Below the pieces are notes generated by a model. It made no database searches and was not told the origin of the DNA. It saw only the letters and a list, made by a program, of their open reading frames with translations. The position numbers and the translations under genes were made by a program. From Accumulibacter sp. (lineage in GTDB: Bacteria > Pseudomonadota > Gammaproteobacteria > Burkholderiales > Rhodocyclaceae), in NCBI RefSeq assembly GCF_023806565.1, contig NZ_JAMTDV010000021.1:1-41182 (forward strand): 41,182 bases of DNA, in the 5' to 3' direction. Below, piece after piece: positions 7,776 to 18,197 of the stretch. How positions within the stretch are numbered: position 1 is the stretch's first letter; each line of letters starts with the position of its first letter.

Positions 7776-7904
7776 GAGGCTTTCTCCTTGTTATCGGTAG
7801 GCGGAATGGGGTGCCATGCGTCGTCGATCGGCGGACCGCAGATCCAGCGTTTCCGCTCTGCGTTGCGCGAGGCGGCCACATTGCATAGACCGAGGGATGG
7901 CCCA

Positions 7905-8360
7905 TCAGTTCGTCGATGGGCGGTCGCCTACCGCATTGATCCGCAACCGTTGCTCGTCCCACAACACCGGCGGATTGATCGCCAGAGCAAGCACGGTGAC
8001 GTGGGGAGGCAAGGTGTCATCCAGAATCGCCGCCACGATATCGGGCGCGAGCGTGGTCAGGTTGAGCAGCCGGCCGACGTAACTGTTGTCGATCTTCTCC
8101 CGTGCGGCGAGTGCCTTGATGGATTTCGCTTCGCCGGATTCGAGCATGGCCAGCCAGCGGTGACCTTTGGCCAGTGCCAGTTGCATCGGCGTTGCCGCCT
8201 GATCCCACGGTCTTGGGGTTGCCGTTTCGCCGTTCGGCAACGTGACCAGCTTTCTGCCACCGCGTCGTTTGATCCGGATCGGCACCGACAGCGTCAATCT
8301 CCCGTCACTGGCTGCGATGACCTCCGGCGCGCCGGCCTTGGCGATCCGAATCCCGTTCAT
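7905..8360 (-). CDS. Recombinase-associated small protein with HTH-like segment (unknown function)
   Basis: 151 aa. The ATG at 8360 overlaps the recombinase stop (ATGA), so the two were translationally coupled. The N-terminal half is basic (RIKRRGGRKLVTL). The middle, SIKALAAREKIDNSYVGRLL near residue 88, looks like a helix-turn-helix of the ParB/sigma-like kind, followed by LAPDIVAAILDD. I recall small ORFs of this type downstream of large serine recombinases, but no function is established. The frame looks intact although its partner is truncated. Confidence 0.65.
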   Translation of the reverse strand: MNGIRIAKAGAPEVIAASDGRLTLSVPIRIKRRGGRKLVTLPNGETATPRPWDQAATPMQLALAKGHRWLAMLESGEAKSIKALAAREKIDNSYVGRLLNLTTLAPDIVAAILDDTLPPHVTVLALAINPPVLWDEQRLRINAVGDRPSTN

Positions 8361-8875
8361 GCCAGGGCCTCCTCGCACCGTTCGGTTTGATCCGAACGCA
8401 GTTCCAGTGCCAGTTGCTCGATCCCGTTGGCGCGCAGACGCACTTCCAGGTGGTCGGGCGACACGATTACCTTCTCGACCAGCAGCCGGACGATGCGGGT
8501 TTGCTCCGCCGGGAACAGTTGATCCCAGATCGCCTCGATCCGCGTCATCGCCACGGTGACCTTGGCTTCATCCAGCGTCGGATCCAGCTCGATCGCTTCG
8601 GTCAGCAAGTCGCCGAGCAACGCCGGAGCGCGCAGAATCGCACGCAAATGATCCAACACGGCGGATTCGAGTTCTGCCGCCGGAAATCGCGGCAGCCCCG
8701 AAGCACCGGCGTGCTCCTTCGTATCGCGCATCGGGATGTAATAACGATGGCGCCGCCCGCTCGCCTTCTTGATGCTGTGCCAGGGTGACAAGGCACGCCC
8801 ATCGTTCCCGAACACGATACCCTTGAGCAGGAACGGCACGGTGGAGCGCGTCGCGCCGCCACGGTTGCGGCAGTG
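8357..8875 (-). pseudogene. C-terminal fragment of a large serine recombinase
   Basis: Only the C-terminal part of a site-specific serine recombinase remains: a zinc-ribbon/recombinase region (FLLKGIVFGNDGRALSP, RHRYYIPMRDTKEHAG) and the coiled-coil tail (IWDQLFPAEQTRIVRLLVEKV near the end). The catalytic resolvase domain is absent. Upstream of about 8875 the frame stays open but encodes the antisense of istB, so the gene was cut by the IS-derived segment. It cannot be catalytically active. Confidence 0.78.
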
Positions 8876-9493
8876 GATCACCAGGATATCGTGCACGCCT
8901 TGCCACAACGCTGGATCGACGATCGCCGGGTGAAGGCGGCCCGCCTGCCGGGGATCAAGACGCTCGACGGCTTCGATTGGAGTTGGCCAAAGAAGATCAA
9001 CCGGGCGCTGCTGCAGCAGGTGTTTCGGCTGGACTTCCTGCCGCAGCACGGCAATGTGATCCTGCTCGGCGGCGTCGGTGTCGGCAAGACGCACCTGGCG
9101 ATCGCCCTGGCCCATACCGCTTGCCTCCAGGGCAAGACGACGCTCTTCACCAGTGCCGTCGATAACGTCAACGCGCTGGCCGCCGCTCAGGCCACCGGCG
9201 GCATCAAGCGCGAGATGGCCCGGCTGCTCAAGCCTTCGCTGCTCGTCGTCGACGAACTCGGCTACCTGCCCATCGACAAGTTCGGCGCCGATGTGCTCTT
9301 CCAGGGGATCAGCCAGCGTTATGAGCGCGGCTCGACGGTGATCACCACCAACCGTGCCTTCAAGCACTGGCCGGAGATCTTCCACAACGACAGCACGCTG
9401 ACTTCGGCATTGCTCGACCGCTTGCTCCATCACGCCGAGTCCATCGTCATCGAGGGCCCCTGCTACCGCATGCGCGATCAGTCCGACGCCTGA
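8873..9493 (+). pseudogene. istB: IS21-family IstB ATPase, 5'-truncated
   Basis: IstB is the AAA+ helper of the IS21 transposase IstA. Seen: KTLDGFDWSWPKKIN, Walker A GGVGVGKTHLAIALA near residue 65, Walker B LLVVDELGYLPID near 125, and sensor-like STVITTNRAFKHW. The frame is intact from about 8873 to the stop, but the first ~40 residues of a normal IstB are missing and istA is absent. The left breakpoint coincides with the truncated recombinase. This is a remnant that cannot transpose on its own. Confidence 0.8.
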
Positions 9494-9739
9494 ACTTCTT
9501 CTCGCCAGGAGCCGCCGGCTTCCTGCTTCGCAGGGCCGGCCGCTTGTGTCTCGCTCGCTCACCGTCCCTCGATGCTCAATGCCCAATCAACATCCAGTTT
9601 CAAGCCGTCAGATCCGCACCAGTTTCTGGCCGGCGCGGACAGCGCCACACCGAAAACCCGCTACCCAATCGCCTTGGACCCTCCCTCTCCGGCTGCCGCA
9701 ATGGGCTAACGGAGGAAACCATGTTGAAATGCGCCGCGC

Positions 9740-10375
9740 ATGAAACCAGAGCAGATACGCGATCTTCGAAGGTCGATGAGCTCGACCCAACAGCAAACTG
9801 CCGATCTGCTGGGGGTCTCGTTCGTCACGCTCGACCGACGGGAGAACGAGCAGTCCAAGCCGTCGGCGATCGGGCTTTCCAGGCTCAGGGCGCTCGCTTG
9901 TGGTGGATCGGGTGTGGGCAACTACAGCCGTAGAAGCGGCGCCGATGTCGATAGCCGCTTCGGTCGAGGAGCATCGGCTGGACTTTTCCCCGGGGACGCA
10001 AACGCGCTGCGCGTTCTCTTCGAGGGCGAACGGCTGTCCGACGGGCATCTGTTCGATCCGGCGTTTGCGATCGAGATCGGCGAGATCGATCCGCCGCCGC
10101 ATCAGCGAATCGCGGTCTACCAGCGTACCCTGCTCCAGCATCGCCTGCGCCTCCTGCTGGCCGATGAGGCGGGTGCCGGCAAGACGATCATGACCGGCCT
10201 GGCCTCTACGTCCGCAAGAGCCTGTCGCGCAGGAGGATCCGCCGCGTCCTGGTGGGCAACTGGTACCGCGAACTGCACAAGCTGCTCCAGCTGCAGTTCA
10301 GGATCGTGACCGCCGGCGACACCAAGAACGGAAGCCCGTTCGTCGGCGCCGGCAGGGATCTCGTCATTGTTTTTT
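9740..10375 (+). pseudogene. Frameshifted XRE-HTH / SNF2-type helicase remnant
   Basis: An N-terminal XRE HTH (MKPEQIRDLRR, QQQTADLLGVSFVTLDRREN) is followed by sequence typical of large SNF2-type helicases: ALRVLFEGERLSDGHLFDP, EIDPPPHQRIAVYQRTLL and Walker A LLADEAGAGKTIMTGL. The frame then breaks at a tandem GGCCT duplication (10196-10205). Removing one copy restores LYVRKSLSRRRIRRVLV, GNWYRELHKLLQLQFRIV and NGSPFVGAGRDLVIV in the next frame. An apparent pair of compensating shifts also lies at about 9890-9985, and the helicase ends abruptly near 10375. The layout recalls the DISARM helicase DrmD, but only a small fraction of the gene survives. Confidence 0.68.
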
Positions 10376-10418
10376 CCCTTTTGTCCTTGAAGGGCCTTCT
10401 ACTCTGCGAGTGCGGGCT

Positions 10419-10468
10419 AACGGGCATGACGGTCCCAGACACCCCCAATAATGAAAGTCATGCCCGTT
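10419..10468. repeat. 12-bp inverted repeat (AACGGGCATGAC)
   Basis: AACGGGCATGAC (10419-10430) and its exact reverse complement (10457-10468) flank a 26-nt spacer just after the helicase remnant. It may be a mobile-element end or a transcriptional hairpin. There is no T-tract. Confidence 0.6.
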
Positions 10469-10487
10469 TCCCTCCCTTGCAGGGCGC

Positions 10488-10611
10488 ATTCCGGCTTGCA
10501 CGCCGGAATCGCTCGATGGGCACGGAGCATGCTCCGTGAATTCCCCATCTCGCCCCCCAACCCCTCTCCCGCAAGCGGGCGAGGGGAGGTTCGTGAGTCG
10601 CTGAGGCGACT
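10488..10611. repeat. Cluster of four perfect or near-perfect palindromes
   Basis: Four hairpins in 124 bp: ATTCCGGC/GCCGGAAT (10488-10509), an 18-bp palindrome CACGGAGCATGCTCCGTG (10521-10538), CCCCTC-CCCGC with GCGGG-GAGGGG (10561-10586), and AGTCGC/GCGACT with loop TGAG (10596-10611). No gene lies here. The arrangement resembles REP/BIME-type or repeat-derived extragenic DNA. The surrounding gap 10376-10706 holds nothing else I can identify. Confidence 0.6.
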
Positions 10612-10706
10612 TTCACATTAAGACAGAAAAGGGCGAACTACGTGGGCTTGGGTTACGGGTCGACCGGCTGCCGGCGGAAATCATCGTTCAGCAACAGGAT
10701 AAGAAA

Positions 10707-11003
10707 TCACCTGCGATCTACGACGATCAGTTCGGCGGCAGTCGTGCCCGGCGGGAATCGGACAGTCCGCTGGCGCGGTGCCAGCCGTCGCCCGCTCCAT
10801 TGCAGAAGCCCAGCGGCACGTAGCGCGGCGAAACGCCTGTCCAGATCCCGTTCGATCGGCACGACCCGGCCGACCGGTGCGTCACGGTCGGTGATGACGA
10901 CCGAATTGCCCCCGCAGGCCAGTCTCAGGTAATGGCGCAAGCGGCTCCTGAGCTCGCGGAATCGGACAATGGATTCGGTCACGGTGCTTTCCACGGGGAG
11001 CAC
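10707..11003 (-). CDS. Phd/YefM-like antitoxin, apparently orphan
   Basis: 98 aa. The core RLRHYLRLACGGNSVVITDRDAPVGRVVPI matches the Phd/YefM antitoxin N-terminal fold (a helix that binds DNA, then the VVITDRDAPVGRVVP strand pair). The C-terminus, which would neutralise the toxin, is short and basic. The start is a GTG at 11003; GTG at 10982 is an alternative. No PIN/VapC, Doc or RelE-like toxin frame follows on the minus strand, where only about 100 bp separate it from the palindrome cluster. It may be a decayed toxin-antitoxin locus. Confidence 0.65.
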   Translation of the reverse strand: MLPVESTVTESIVRFRELRSRLRHYLRLACGGNSVVITDRDAPVGRVVPIERDLDRRFAALRAAGLLQWSGRRLAPRQRTVRFPPGTTAAELIVVDRR

Positions 11004-11040
11004 GCGTCCGCAGTGGCCTGCTGGCCAGGAGAACGCTTCT

Positions 11041-11517
11041 TCAGGATGGCGTCTTGTGGCGTTCGCCAGAACTCCTCATCGCACTGGCACGTTCGCCACG
11101 ATGCGGGCATTCCGGCTTGCTGCATTCCGCATAAAGGTGGAGTGCGTGTTCGCGAATGGTGAAGCCGCGCTCCCTGGCAATCCTGGTCTGTCGTCGTTCG
11201 ATCTCGGCATCGTAGAATTCCTCGACACGGCCGCAATCGATACAGACGAGATGGTCGTGATGCTGTCCGTGACTCAGTTCGAATACCGCCTTGCCGGTTT
11301 CGAAGTAGTGGCGTTCGAGCAGACCGGCCTGCTCGAACTGGGTGAGAACGCGATAGACGGTGGCGAGGCCGATGTCCAGGTTTTCGGCGAGCAACAGCCG
11401 GTACACGTCCTCGGCCGAGAGATGGCGCACTTCCGTCCGTTCGAACAGGGCAAGGATGTGGAGGCGAGGACTGGTGGCTTTCAGCCCGATGTTCTTGAGG
11501 TCTTCGGAGTTGCTCAT
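11041..11517 (-). CDS. fur: Ferric uptake regulator Fur
   Basis: 158 aa. N-terminal winged helix ([43 protein letters not shown]), then the dimerisation and metal-binding domain with [19 protein letters not shown] and a second cysteine pair CSKPEC. The His/Cys pattern matches iron-sensing Fur. ATG at 11517 chosen because [18 protein letters not shown] matches the family N-terminus. The C-terminal tail after CPHR is about 15 residues and variable. It is divergent from bamE, a very common gammaproteobacterial and betaproteobacterial arrangement. An imperfect palindrome around 11556-11570 may be part of its promoter. Confidence 0.95.
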   Translation of the reverse strand: MSNSEDLKNIGLKATSPRLHILALFERTEVRHLSAEDVYRLLLAENLDIGLATVYRVLTQFEQAGLLERHYFETGKAVFELSHGQHHDHLVCIDCGRVEEFYDAEIERRQTRIARERGFTIREHALHLYAECSKPECPHRGERASAMRSSGERHKTPS

Positions 11518-11694
11518 CGGCTTACCTTGGTCGGGTACGAGGGGTGGGTTTCGGTTATGATATACCCTCGCTGCCGGGCGTGCGGTCCCGAAGCTGGCTT
11601 CCCGTCCGGACGATCGACGCTCCGACCATAGTGGGGCCCGGGCATACGCCATTGCCCGTTTGTTATCGACCACGGAAGACGGTTCGACCTGAAG

Positions 11695-13499
<1,805 letters not shown>

Positions 13500-13519
13500 C
13501 ACGGTGCATTCGGTCCAGG

Positions 13520-14506
13520 TTATTTGTCCTCGAATCCGATATCGCGTTCCATCAGGGCGGCGACTCCCTGGATCGGCGTTACCGTGCCGTCGAGTACTGC
13601 GCATACCCAGTCGGTAATCGGCATTGCGACTCCCAGTGCCGCAGCACGGCGTTGCACCTCGTGGGCGGCGGGAACGCCTTCGGCGACGTGACCGAGTTCC
13701 CGGGTAATCTGATCGAGCGGTTTGCCGGTCGCCAGGAGAAGGCCGACCCGCCGGTTGCGCGAAAGATCGCCGGTACAGGTCAGAAACAGGTCGCCCATTC
13801 CGGTCAGGCCCATGAAGGTATCGGCGCGTCCTCCCAGGGCTTTGCCAAAGCGGGTGATTTCGTGCAATCCACGTGTCAGCAGCGCCGCGCGCGCGTTCAT
13901 GCCGAGTCCGAGGCCGTCACAAACGCCGGTGGCGATGGCCATGACATTTTTCACGGCGCCCCCCACTTCGGCGCCGATCACGTCGTCGCTGGCATAGATT
14001 CGTAGGCGCGGCCCATGCAGGTCTTCCGCACAACGCAGCGCAAATGTGGCGTCGTCAGATGCAATGGTCACTGCGGTTGGCAGCTCGCGTGCCACCTCGT
14101 CCGCAAAACTCGGCCCGGTAAGCACTCCGCATACCCGTCGGCCGAGGACGTCGTGCACCACTTGGTGTGGCAACAGTCCGCTGCCTTTTTCCAGTCCCTT
14201 GCACACCCACAGGAAAGGCGCAGAGATTCGCGCCTCGCGCAAGGACTGCAGCGCCGTGCGCAGGCCGGCCAGCGGGGCGGCAAGCAGCAGCAGTTCCGCG
14301 CCATCGGTGGCTCCTTCGAAGTCTCCGGTCGGATCGAGTGAGGCGGGAAACGCGTGGCCTGGCAAGTAGCGGCTGTTTTCGCGGGCGGCCTGCATGCTTG
14401 CCACTCTTGCGGGATCGCGCGCCCACAGGACGACCGAATGGCGATGGGCGAAGGAGATGGCCAGCGCGGTGCCCCACGCGCCGGCGCCCAGTACGGCGAT
14501 TCGCAT
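13520..14506 (-). CDS. gpsA: NAD(P)H-dependent glycerol-3-phosphate dehydrogenase
   Basis: 328 aa. Reduces dihydroxyacetone phosphate to sn-glycerol-3-phosphate for phospholipid synthesis, cytosolic. N-terminal Rossmann motif VLGAGAWGTALA, LTGPSFADEVAREL, catalytic-Lys region GAVKNVMAIATG, and LTGMGDLFLTCTGDLSRNRRVG. The ATG at 14506 has GGGAGG upstream and is preceded by a CCAACGTTGG palindrome. The open frame continues upstream but without family similarity. It is convergent with trmL. With glpK nearby, both synthesis and salvage of glycerol-3-phosphate map here. Confidence 0.96.
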   Translation of the reverse strand: MRIAVLGAGAWGTALAISFAHRHSVVLWARDPARVASMQAARENSRYLPGHAFPASLDPTGDFEGATDGAELLLLAAPLAGLRTALQSLREARISAPFLWVCKGLEKGSGLLPHQVVHDVLGRRVCGVLTGPSFADEVARELPTAVTIASDDATFALRCAEDLHGPRLRIYASDDVIGAEVGGAVKNVMAIATGVCDGLGLGMNARAALLTRGLHEITRFGKALGGRADTFMGLTGMGDLFLTCTGDLSRNRRVGLLLATGKPLDQITRELGHVAEGVPAAHEVQRRAAALGVAMPITDWVCAVLDGTVTPIQGVAALMERDIGFEDK

Positions 14507-14865
14507 CGATTTGCCTCCCTTCCAACGTTGGTCAACGCTGCGCCGCGAGCCAGCGCGGCAGCGACCGCGACCAGGAGTCCATTGCTCTGGCGCCTTCGAC
14601 ACCTGCCAGCGGGTCGCGGGAGCATATCCGGCGGTCGCGGCAGTCGTCAATCCGCATGACGCGTGGTGGCGGAGAGCCTGGTCATGCGCAAGTGATCCCG
14701 GCGACGCGCAGGCGAAGGGAATGAGAATGTTCGTCCGGTATCTTTCCCCCTCTTCGCGGGGTGAGGAGCGAAAATCGGGGGGGGTTTCTTTTTTTCCGTT
14801 GCGACAGCAGAATGTTGCCACCTCGCAGCGTCAGTTCGGCGCTGCCGTTCTCCGGAGACTGAAAG
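14507..14865. other. Divergent intergenic region between gpsA and the OmpA-like gene
   Basis: 359 bp. Holds the gpsA promoter (14621-14650), a 10-bp palindrome CCAACGTTGG (about 14522-14531) and, next to the OmpA-like gene, a G8 run followed by a T-rich stretch near 14786-14798. I see no gene. Confidence 0.5.
14621..14650 (-). promoter_or_regulatory. Probable sigma70 promoter for gpsA
   Basis: On the minus strand TTGACG (14650-14645) and TATGCT (14626-14621) are separated by 18 bp, about 115 bp upstream of the gpsA start. Confidence 0.5.
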
Positions 14866-15534
14866 ATGAAAAGAACGATAGCCTTGGTCACCTCGGTGAG
14901 CATGATCGTCGGGATTCTTCCCGGTTGTGCCGAAATGAGTGAAACGCAACGCGATACTGCGACGGGGGCGGCCATTGGCGCTGCCGCCGGTGCGATCATC
15001 GGTCGTGCCACGGCAGGTGGCAACAAGGGAAGAAGCACGGCGACCGGTGCATTGATCGGCGCGGCTATCGGGGCGGGTGGTGGCTACCTGTGGTCGAAGC
15101 ACATGCAGGAGCAGAAACTTGCGATGCAGCAGGCGGCGGCAGGCACCGGAGTAGAAGTTTCGCAGACGGCGGACAACCAGCTGAAGATCGACATTCCGAG
15201 CGACGTCTCCTTCGCCACGGGCCGCTATGACATCAAACCGGAGATGCGTCCGGTGCTCGATCGTCTCGCGGCACAACTCAACCAGTATCCGGTGACTACG
15301 GTCACCATCGTCGGTCATACCGACAACAGTGGTTCCGACGCGGTCAACAATCCGCTGTCGGTGAACCGTGCGGCCGCGACACGAGACTATCTGGTCTCAC
15401 GTGGAGTTTCGGCGTCACGCATCGCCATCGACGGCCGCGGATCGAGCCAGCCAATTGCCGACAACGCCACGGCCGCCGGTCGAGCAAAGAACCGTCGTGT
15501 GGAAATCTTCGTCGCCGAGCCTCCTGCGAAATGA
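14866..15534 (+). CDS. OmpA-family peptidoglycan-associated lipoprotein (YiaD-like)
   Basis: 222 aa. A lipoprotein signal peptide ends at LPGC (Cys about residue 21). Next is a glycine/alanine-rich segment (ATGAAIGAAAGAIIGRA and a second copy GALIGAAIGAGGGYLW), typical of glycine-zipper domains. The C-terminal OmpA-like domain (about 95-220) shows FATGRYDIKPEMRPVLDRLA and VGHTDNSGSDAVNNPLSVN, with the Asp and Arg residues that bind diaminopimelate in peptidoglycan. It probably anchors the outer membrane to the cell wall. Monocistronic; a weak inverted repeat (15578-15599) follows. Confidence 0.92.
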   Translation: MKRTIALVTSVSMIVGILPGCAEMSETQRDTATGAAIGAAAGAIIGRATAGGNKGRSTATGALIGAAIGAGGGYLWSKHMQEQKLAMQQAAAGTGVEVSQTADNQLKIDIPSDVSFATGRYDIKPEMRPVLDRLAAQLNQYPVTTVTIVGHTDNSGSDAVNNPLSVNRAAATRDYLVSRGVSASRIAIDGRGSSQPIADNATAAGRAKNRRVEIFVAEPPAK

Positions 15535-15678
15535 CGAGCAGCGGAAGACGGGCACGCTCCGGTGAGATAGTCGCAACCCGATTGCCCGCGGGTATCGGGC
15601 TTGTCTGCGGATCAGAATGCAGGTAGTCGAACCGGAAGGATCCACCCGGTGCGCTGTGGCAGCCGCAAGCGAAGCCCG

Positions 15679-16176
15679 TCACATCGTTGCGGCGAGCGGC
15701 GCCTCCGCTTCGACCTGGAGGGACATATTGCTCGTGTGCCCGCGCGGCAGAGCCGCGCGGGCGCGGCCGACCTTCAGCGATTCCTTGTGCGCGGAGAGCA
15801 GCGCGAGGCTCCTTTCCACATAATCGTGCGAAGAAAGCTCGCTCGCCGCGTAGCTGCGCAAGAGTCTCAGCCAGCGGGAATGGATTGCACAGGGAGTGTT
15901 CCTGTCGCCGCCCATGATCGGGCAGTCCGGACATCTCTTGCTCGCCAGGGCGTCGAGCGCCACCTGCTTCTGCCACTGCTGCCGGTATAGTCGGGCGTTC
16001 GCTTCGATCCACGCCGCCGCCCTCGACTCTCTCTCGGTGGACGGAAAACCCGCCACATACTCCTCGATCGCAGCAAGTTGCTGACGAAAGAATTCAGCAC
16101 CCGCAATCTCCGGGTCCGACGAATCGCCAACAAACCGGATAATCAGCGCGAGAGTGGGATCATCTACGATGTACAT
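15679..16176 (-). CDS. Hypothetical protein with a CPDCP motif
   Basis: 165 aa, not recognised. Starts MYIVDDPTLALIIRFVG, with an AGGAAA ribosome site 4-5 nt before the ATG at 16176 and a good promoter further upstream. Mostly charged and helical. A cysteine-containing centre (KRCPDCPIMGGDRNTPC) with a following His (AIHSRWLRLL) could bind metal or form disulfides. No signal peptide or membrane segment. Base composition and the ribosome site suggest a real gene, but I can give no function. Confidence 0.7.
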   Translation of the reverse strand: MYIVDDPTLALIIRFVGDSSDPEIAGAEFFRQQLAAIEEYVAGFPSTERESRAAAWIEANARLYRQQWQKQVALDALASKRCPDCPIMGGDRNTPCAIHSRWLRLLRSYAASELSSHDYVERSLALLSAHKESLKVGRARAALPRGHTSNMSLQVEAEAPLAATM

Positions 16177-16531
16177 GCGTTTCCTGCCGTAGCACAACCG
16201 CGAGCCGAGAACGTAATCAATATAGCAGAGATTGCTGCAGCGCAGCAAATGTTTCTTGTAGGGTTCGACCGCTGCTGCTGGGATTCCCGAGCGACATCAG
16301 GCACGCGGTCAGGTCGCGAGAATGCAAGCAGTGAGGCGCCACTCCTGCCTGTCCCGTGCCGTCAATGCCGATGGCGACGGTCCCCTTGGTTGTGCACCGG
16401 AAGTGAAATTCGGCGGCACTGCCTATTGCTCCGCATGGCGAGCTCGCGTATGGCACGAGCCGCATCGACGTTGCTTGCGGGCGCTGGCGAGCGCTTCTCC
16501 GTGCCAGCGCAGCCGTGCAGCGGCAAACCGT
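16177..16531. other. Intergenic region, hypothetical gene to glpK end
   Basis: 355 bp. Contains the promoter of the minus-strand hypothetical gene at 16219-16248. A short minus-strand frame (16217-16465) has no family features. I see nothing else. Confidence 0.45.
16219..16248 (-). promoter_or_regulatory. Probable sigma70 promoter of the hypothetical gene
   Basis: TTGCTG (16248-16243) and TATATT (16224-16219) on the minus strand with an 18-bp spacer, about 45 bp upstream of the ATG at 16176. Confidence 0.5.
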
Positions 16532-18043
16532 TCATTCCTCGTCGAGCGCCCAGCCCTTGCAACGTTCGACTGCCTGGTGCCAGCGCCTGAACAAACGCTG
16601 CCGCTCGGCTTGATCGAGACGCGGCGTATAGCGGTGGTCGAGCTGCCATTTGTCTGCCAGCTCGCGGCGATCACTCCAGAAATCGGTGGCCAGACCGGCG
16701 AGGTACGCGGCGCCGAGGGCTGTGGTTTCGACGATGCGTGGTACCTCGACCGGCACCCCGAGGATGTCGGCCTGCAGCTGCATCAACAGGCTGTTGACCG
16801 AGGCGCCGCCATCACAGCGCAACTCCCTCAATGTGATACCGGAGTCGCGCTGCATCGCCTCGATCACGTCGCGCGTCTGGTACGCCATGCTTTCGAGGAC
16901 TGCCCGGGCCACGTGCGCCTGCGTCGTACCGCGTGTGAGGCCGATCAGCAGGCCACGGGCATAGGGGTCCCAATGCGGTGCGCCGAGCCCAACCAGCGCT
17001 GGCACGAAGTAGACGCCCTCGTTGTCTGCCACGGAGCGCGCCAGCGCTTCGCATTCGGCAGCCGACTGGATGATCTGCAGTCCGTCGCGAAGCCACTGCA
17101 CTGCTGCGCCGGTAACGAAGATGGCGCCCTCCAGCGCGTATTCGACCGGTTCGTCGCCGATTCCCCAGGCGATCGTGGTGAGCAGTCTTTCGTTGCTGAA
17201 AACGAGCTTGTTGCCGGTGTTCATGAGAACAAAGGAACCGGTGCCGTACGTGTTCTTGGCAAGACCGGGGCCGTGGCAGGCCTGGCCGAAAAGCGCTGCC
17301 TGCTGATCGCCGGCGACCCCGGCCACCGGAATAGCGGGCGTACCGAAAAAGCGCTCCGGACCGGTCGCCCCGAAAATGCATGCGGAGGGCTTCACTTCCG
17401 GCAGGATCGCCTTCGGGATATCGAGCAGTCCGAGAATCTCTTCGTCCCAACAAAGATCCTGGATGTTGTAAAGCAGCGTACGCGCGGCGTTGGAATAGTC
17501 CGTCGCGTGCGTCCGGCCGCCCGTCAGTTTCCAGATCAACCAGCAATCGATCGTGCCGAAAGCAATTTCGCCTCGCTCGGCGCGAGCACGCAGGCCATCC
17601 TCCTGATCGAGCAACCACTTGACCTTGGTCCCAGAAAAATACGGATCGATCACCAGCCCGGTCTTACGGCGGAAGAGTTCTTCCAGCCCGCGCTCCTTCA
17701 GCTCGTCGCAATGGTGAGCCGTGCGGCGATCCTGCCAGACGATTGCCCGGGCCACGGGCTTCCCGCTGGCCCGATCCCAGAGCACCGTCGTTTCCCGCTG
17801 GTTGGTGATGCCAATCGCGCGCAGATCGCTGGCCCGGATCCGCGCTGCGGCGAGCGCTTCGCCGATCACCTTGACGGTCACCAGCCAGATCTCGTCGGCA
17901 TCGTGTTCCACCCAGCCGGGCTTCGGGTAGTATTGCGCAAACTCCGAATAGGCGCGGCCCCTGACCTGACCGTCATGGTCGAAAATCAGCACTGTCGAAC
18001 CGGTGGTGCCCTGGTCTATTGCCAGCACATAGCCATTTTTCAC
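16532..18043 (-). CDS. glpK: Glycerol kinase
   Basis: 503 aa, full length, cytosolic. Phosphorylates glycerol to sn-glycerol-3-phosphate. FGGY-family sugar kinase with the N-terminal phosphate loop [57 protein letters not shown], the ATP-site [10 protein letters not shown] and [15 protein letters not shown] in the second domain. Start is GTG at 18043 with a near-perfect AGGAGGA box. No glpF or glpD beside it, so uptake and oxidation genes must lie elsewhere. It is divergent from the phosphatase gene. Confidence 0.97.
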   Translation of the reverse strand: MKNGYVLAIDQGTTGSTVLIFDHDGQVRGRAYSEFAQYYPKPGWVEHDADEIWLVTVKVIGEALAAARIRASDLRAIGITNQRETTVLWDRASGKPVARAIVWQDRRTAHHCDELKERGLEELFRRKTGLVIDPYFSGTKVKWLLDQEDGLRARAERGEIAFGTIDCWLIWKLTGGRTHATDYSNAARTLLYNIQDLCWDEEILGLLDIPKAILPEVKPSACIFGATGPERFFGTPAIPVAGVAGDQQAALFGQACHGPGLAKNTYGTGSFVLMNTGNKLVFSNERLLTTIAWGIGDEPVEYALEGAIFVTGAAVQWLRDGLQIIQSAAECEALARSVADNEGVYFVPALVGLGAPHWDPYARGLLIGLTRGTTQAHVARAVLESMAYQTRDVIEAMQRDSGITLRELRCDGGASVNSLLMQLQADILGVPVEVPRIVETTALGAAYLAGLATDFWSDRRELADKWQLDHRYTPRLDQAERQRLFRRWHQAVERCKGWALDEE

Positions 18044-18197
18044 GACTGTTCCTCCTACGTGGCTGTTGCGGAGATTTGCCCCGCAGTCGATGGAGATATC
18101 CGTTCAGACTGCGGCACTGGGCGACGCGTCTTCGCCAGATGGCTTAGAATGGCCGTTGGCCAATTGCTCACCTCCGCTCGCGGAATACCGACACGAT

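Noticed and set aside
7272-8390. A 372-codon plus-strand open frame
   Set aside because: It lies antisense to the ABM gene and the recombinase-associated gene, has no family motif, and has the residue pattern of a high-GC shadow frame.
8880-9586. The N-terminal part of the minus-strand frame ending at 8357
   Set aside because: It is the antisense of istB. Only the part below about 8875 shows recombinase features, so I did not annotate a 409-aa protein.
9740-10375. A functional DISARM defence system
   Set aside because: Only a frameshifted fragment of the helicase remains and no methylase or other Drm genes are present.
11556-11570. Fur box in the fur-bamE gap
   Set aside because: Only an imperfect short palindrome around TTATGATATACC. 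It does not match enough of the 19-bp Fur consensus.
14528-14582. A 16-codon minus-strand frame upstream of gpsA (MDSWSRSLPRWLAAQR) as a leader peptide
   Set aside because: No ribosome-binding site and no attenuator-like pairing in front of gpsA.
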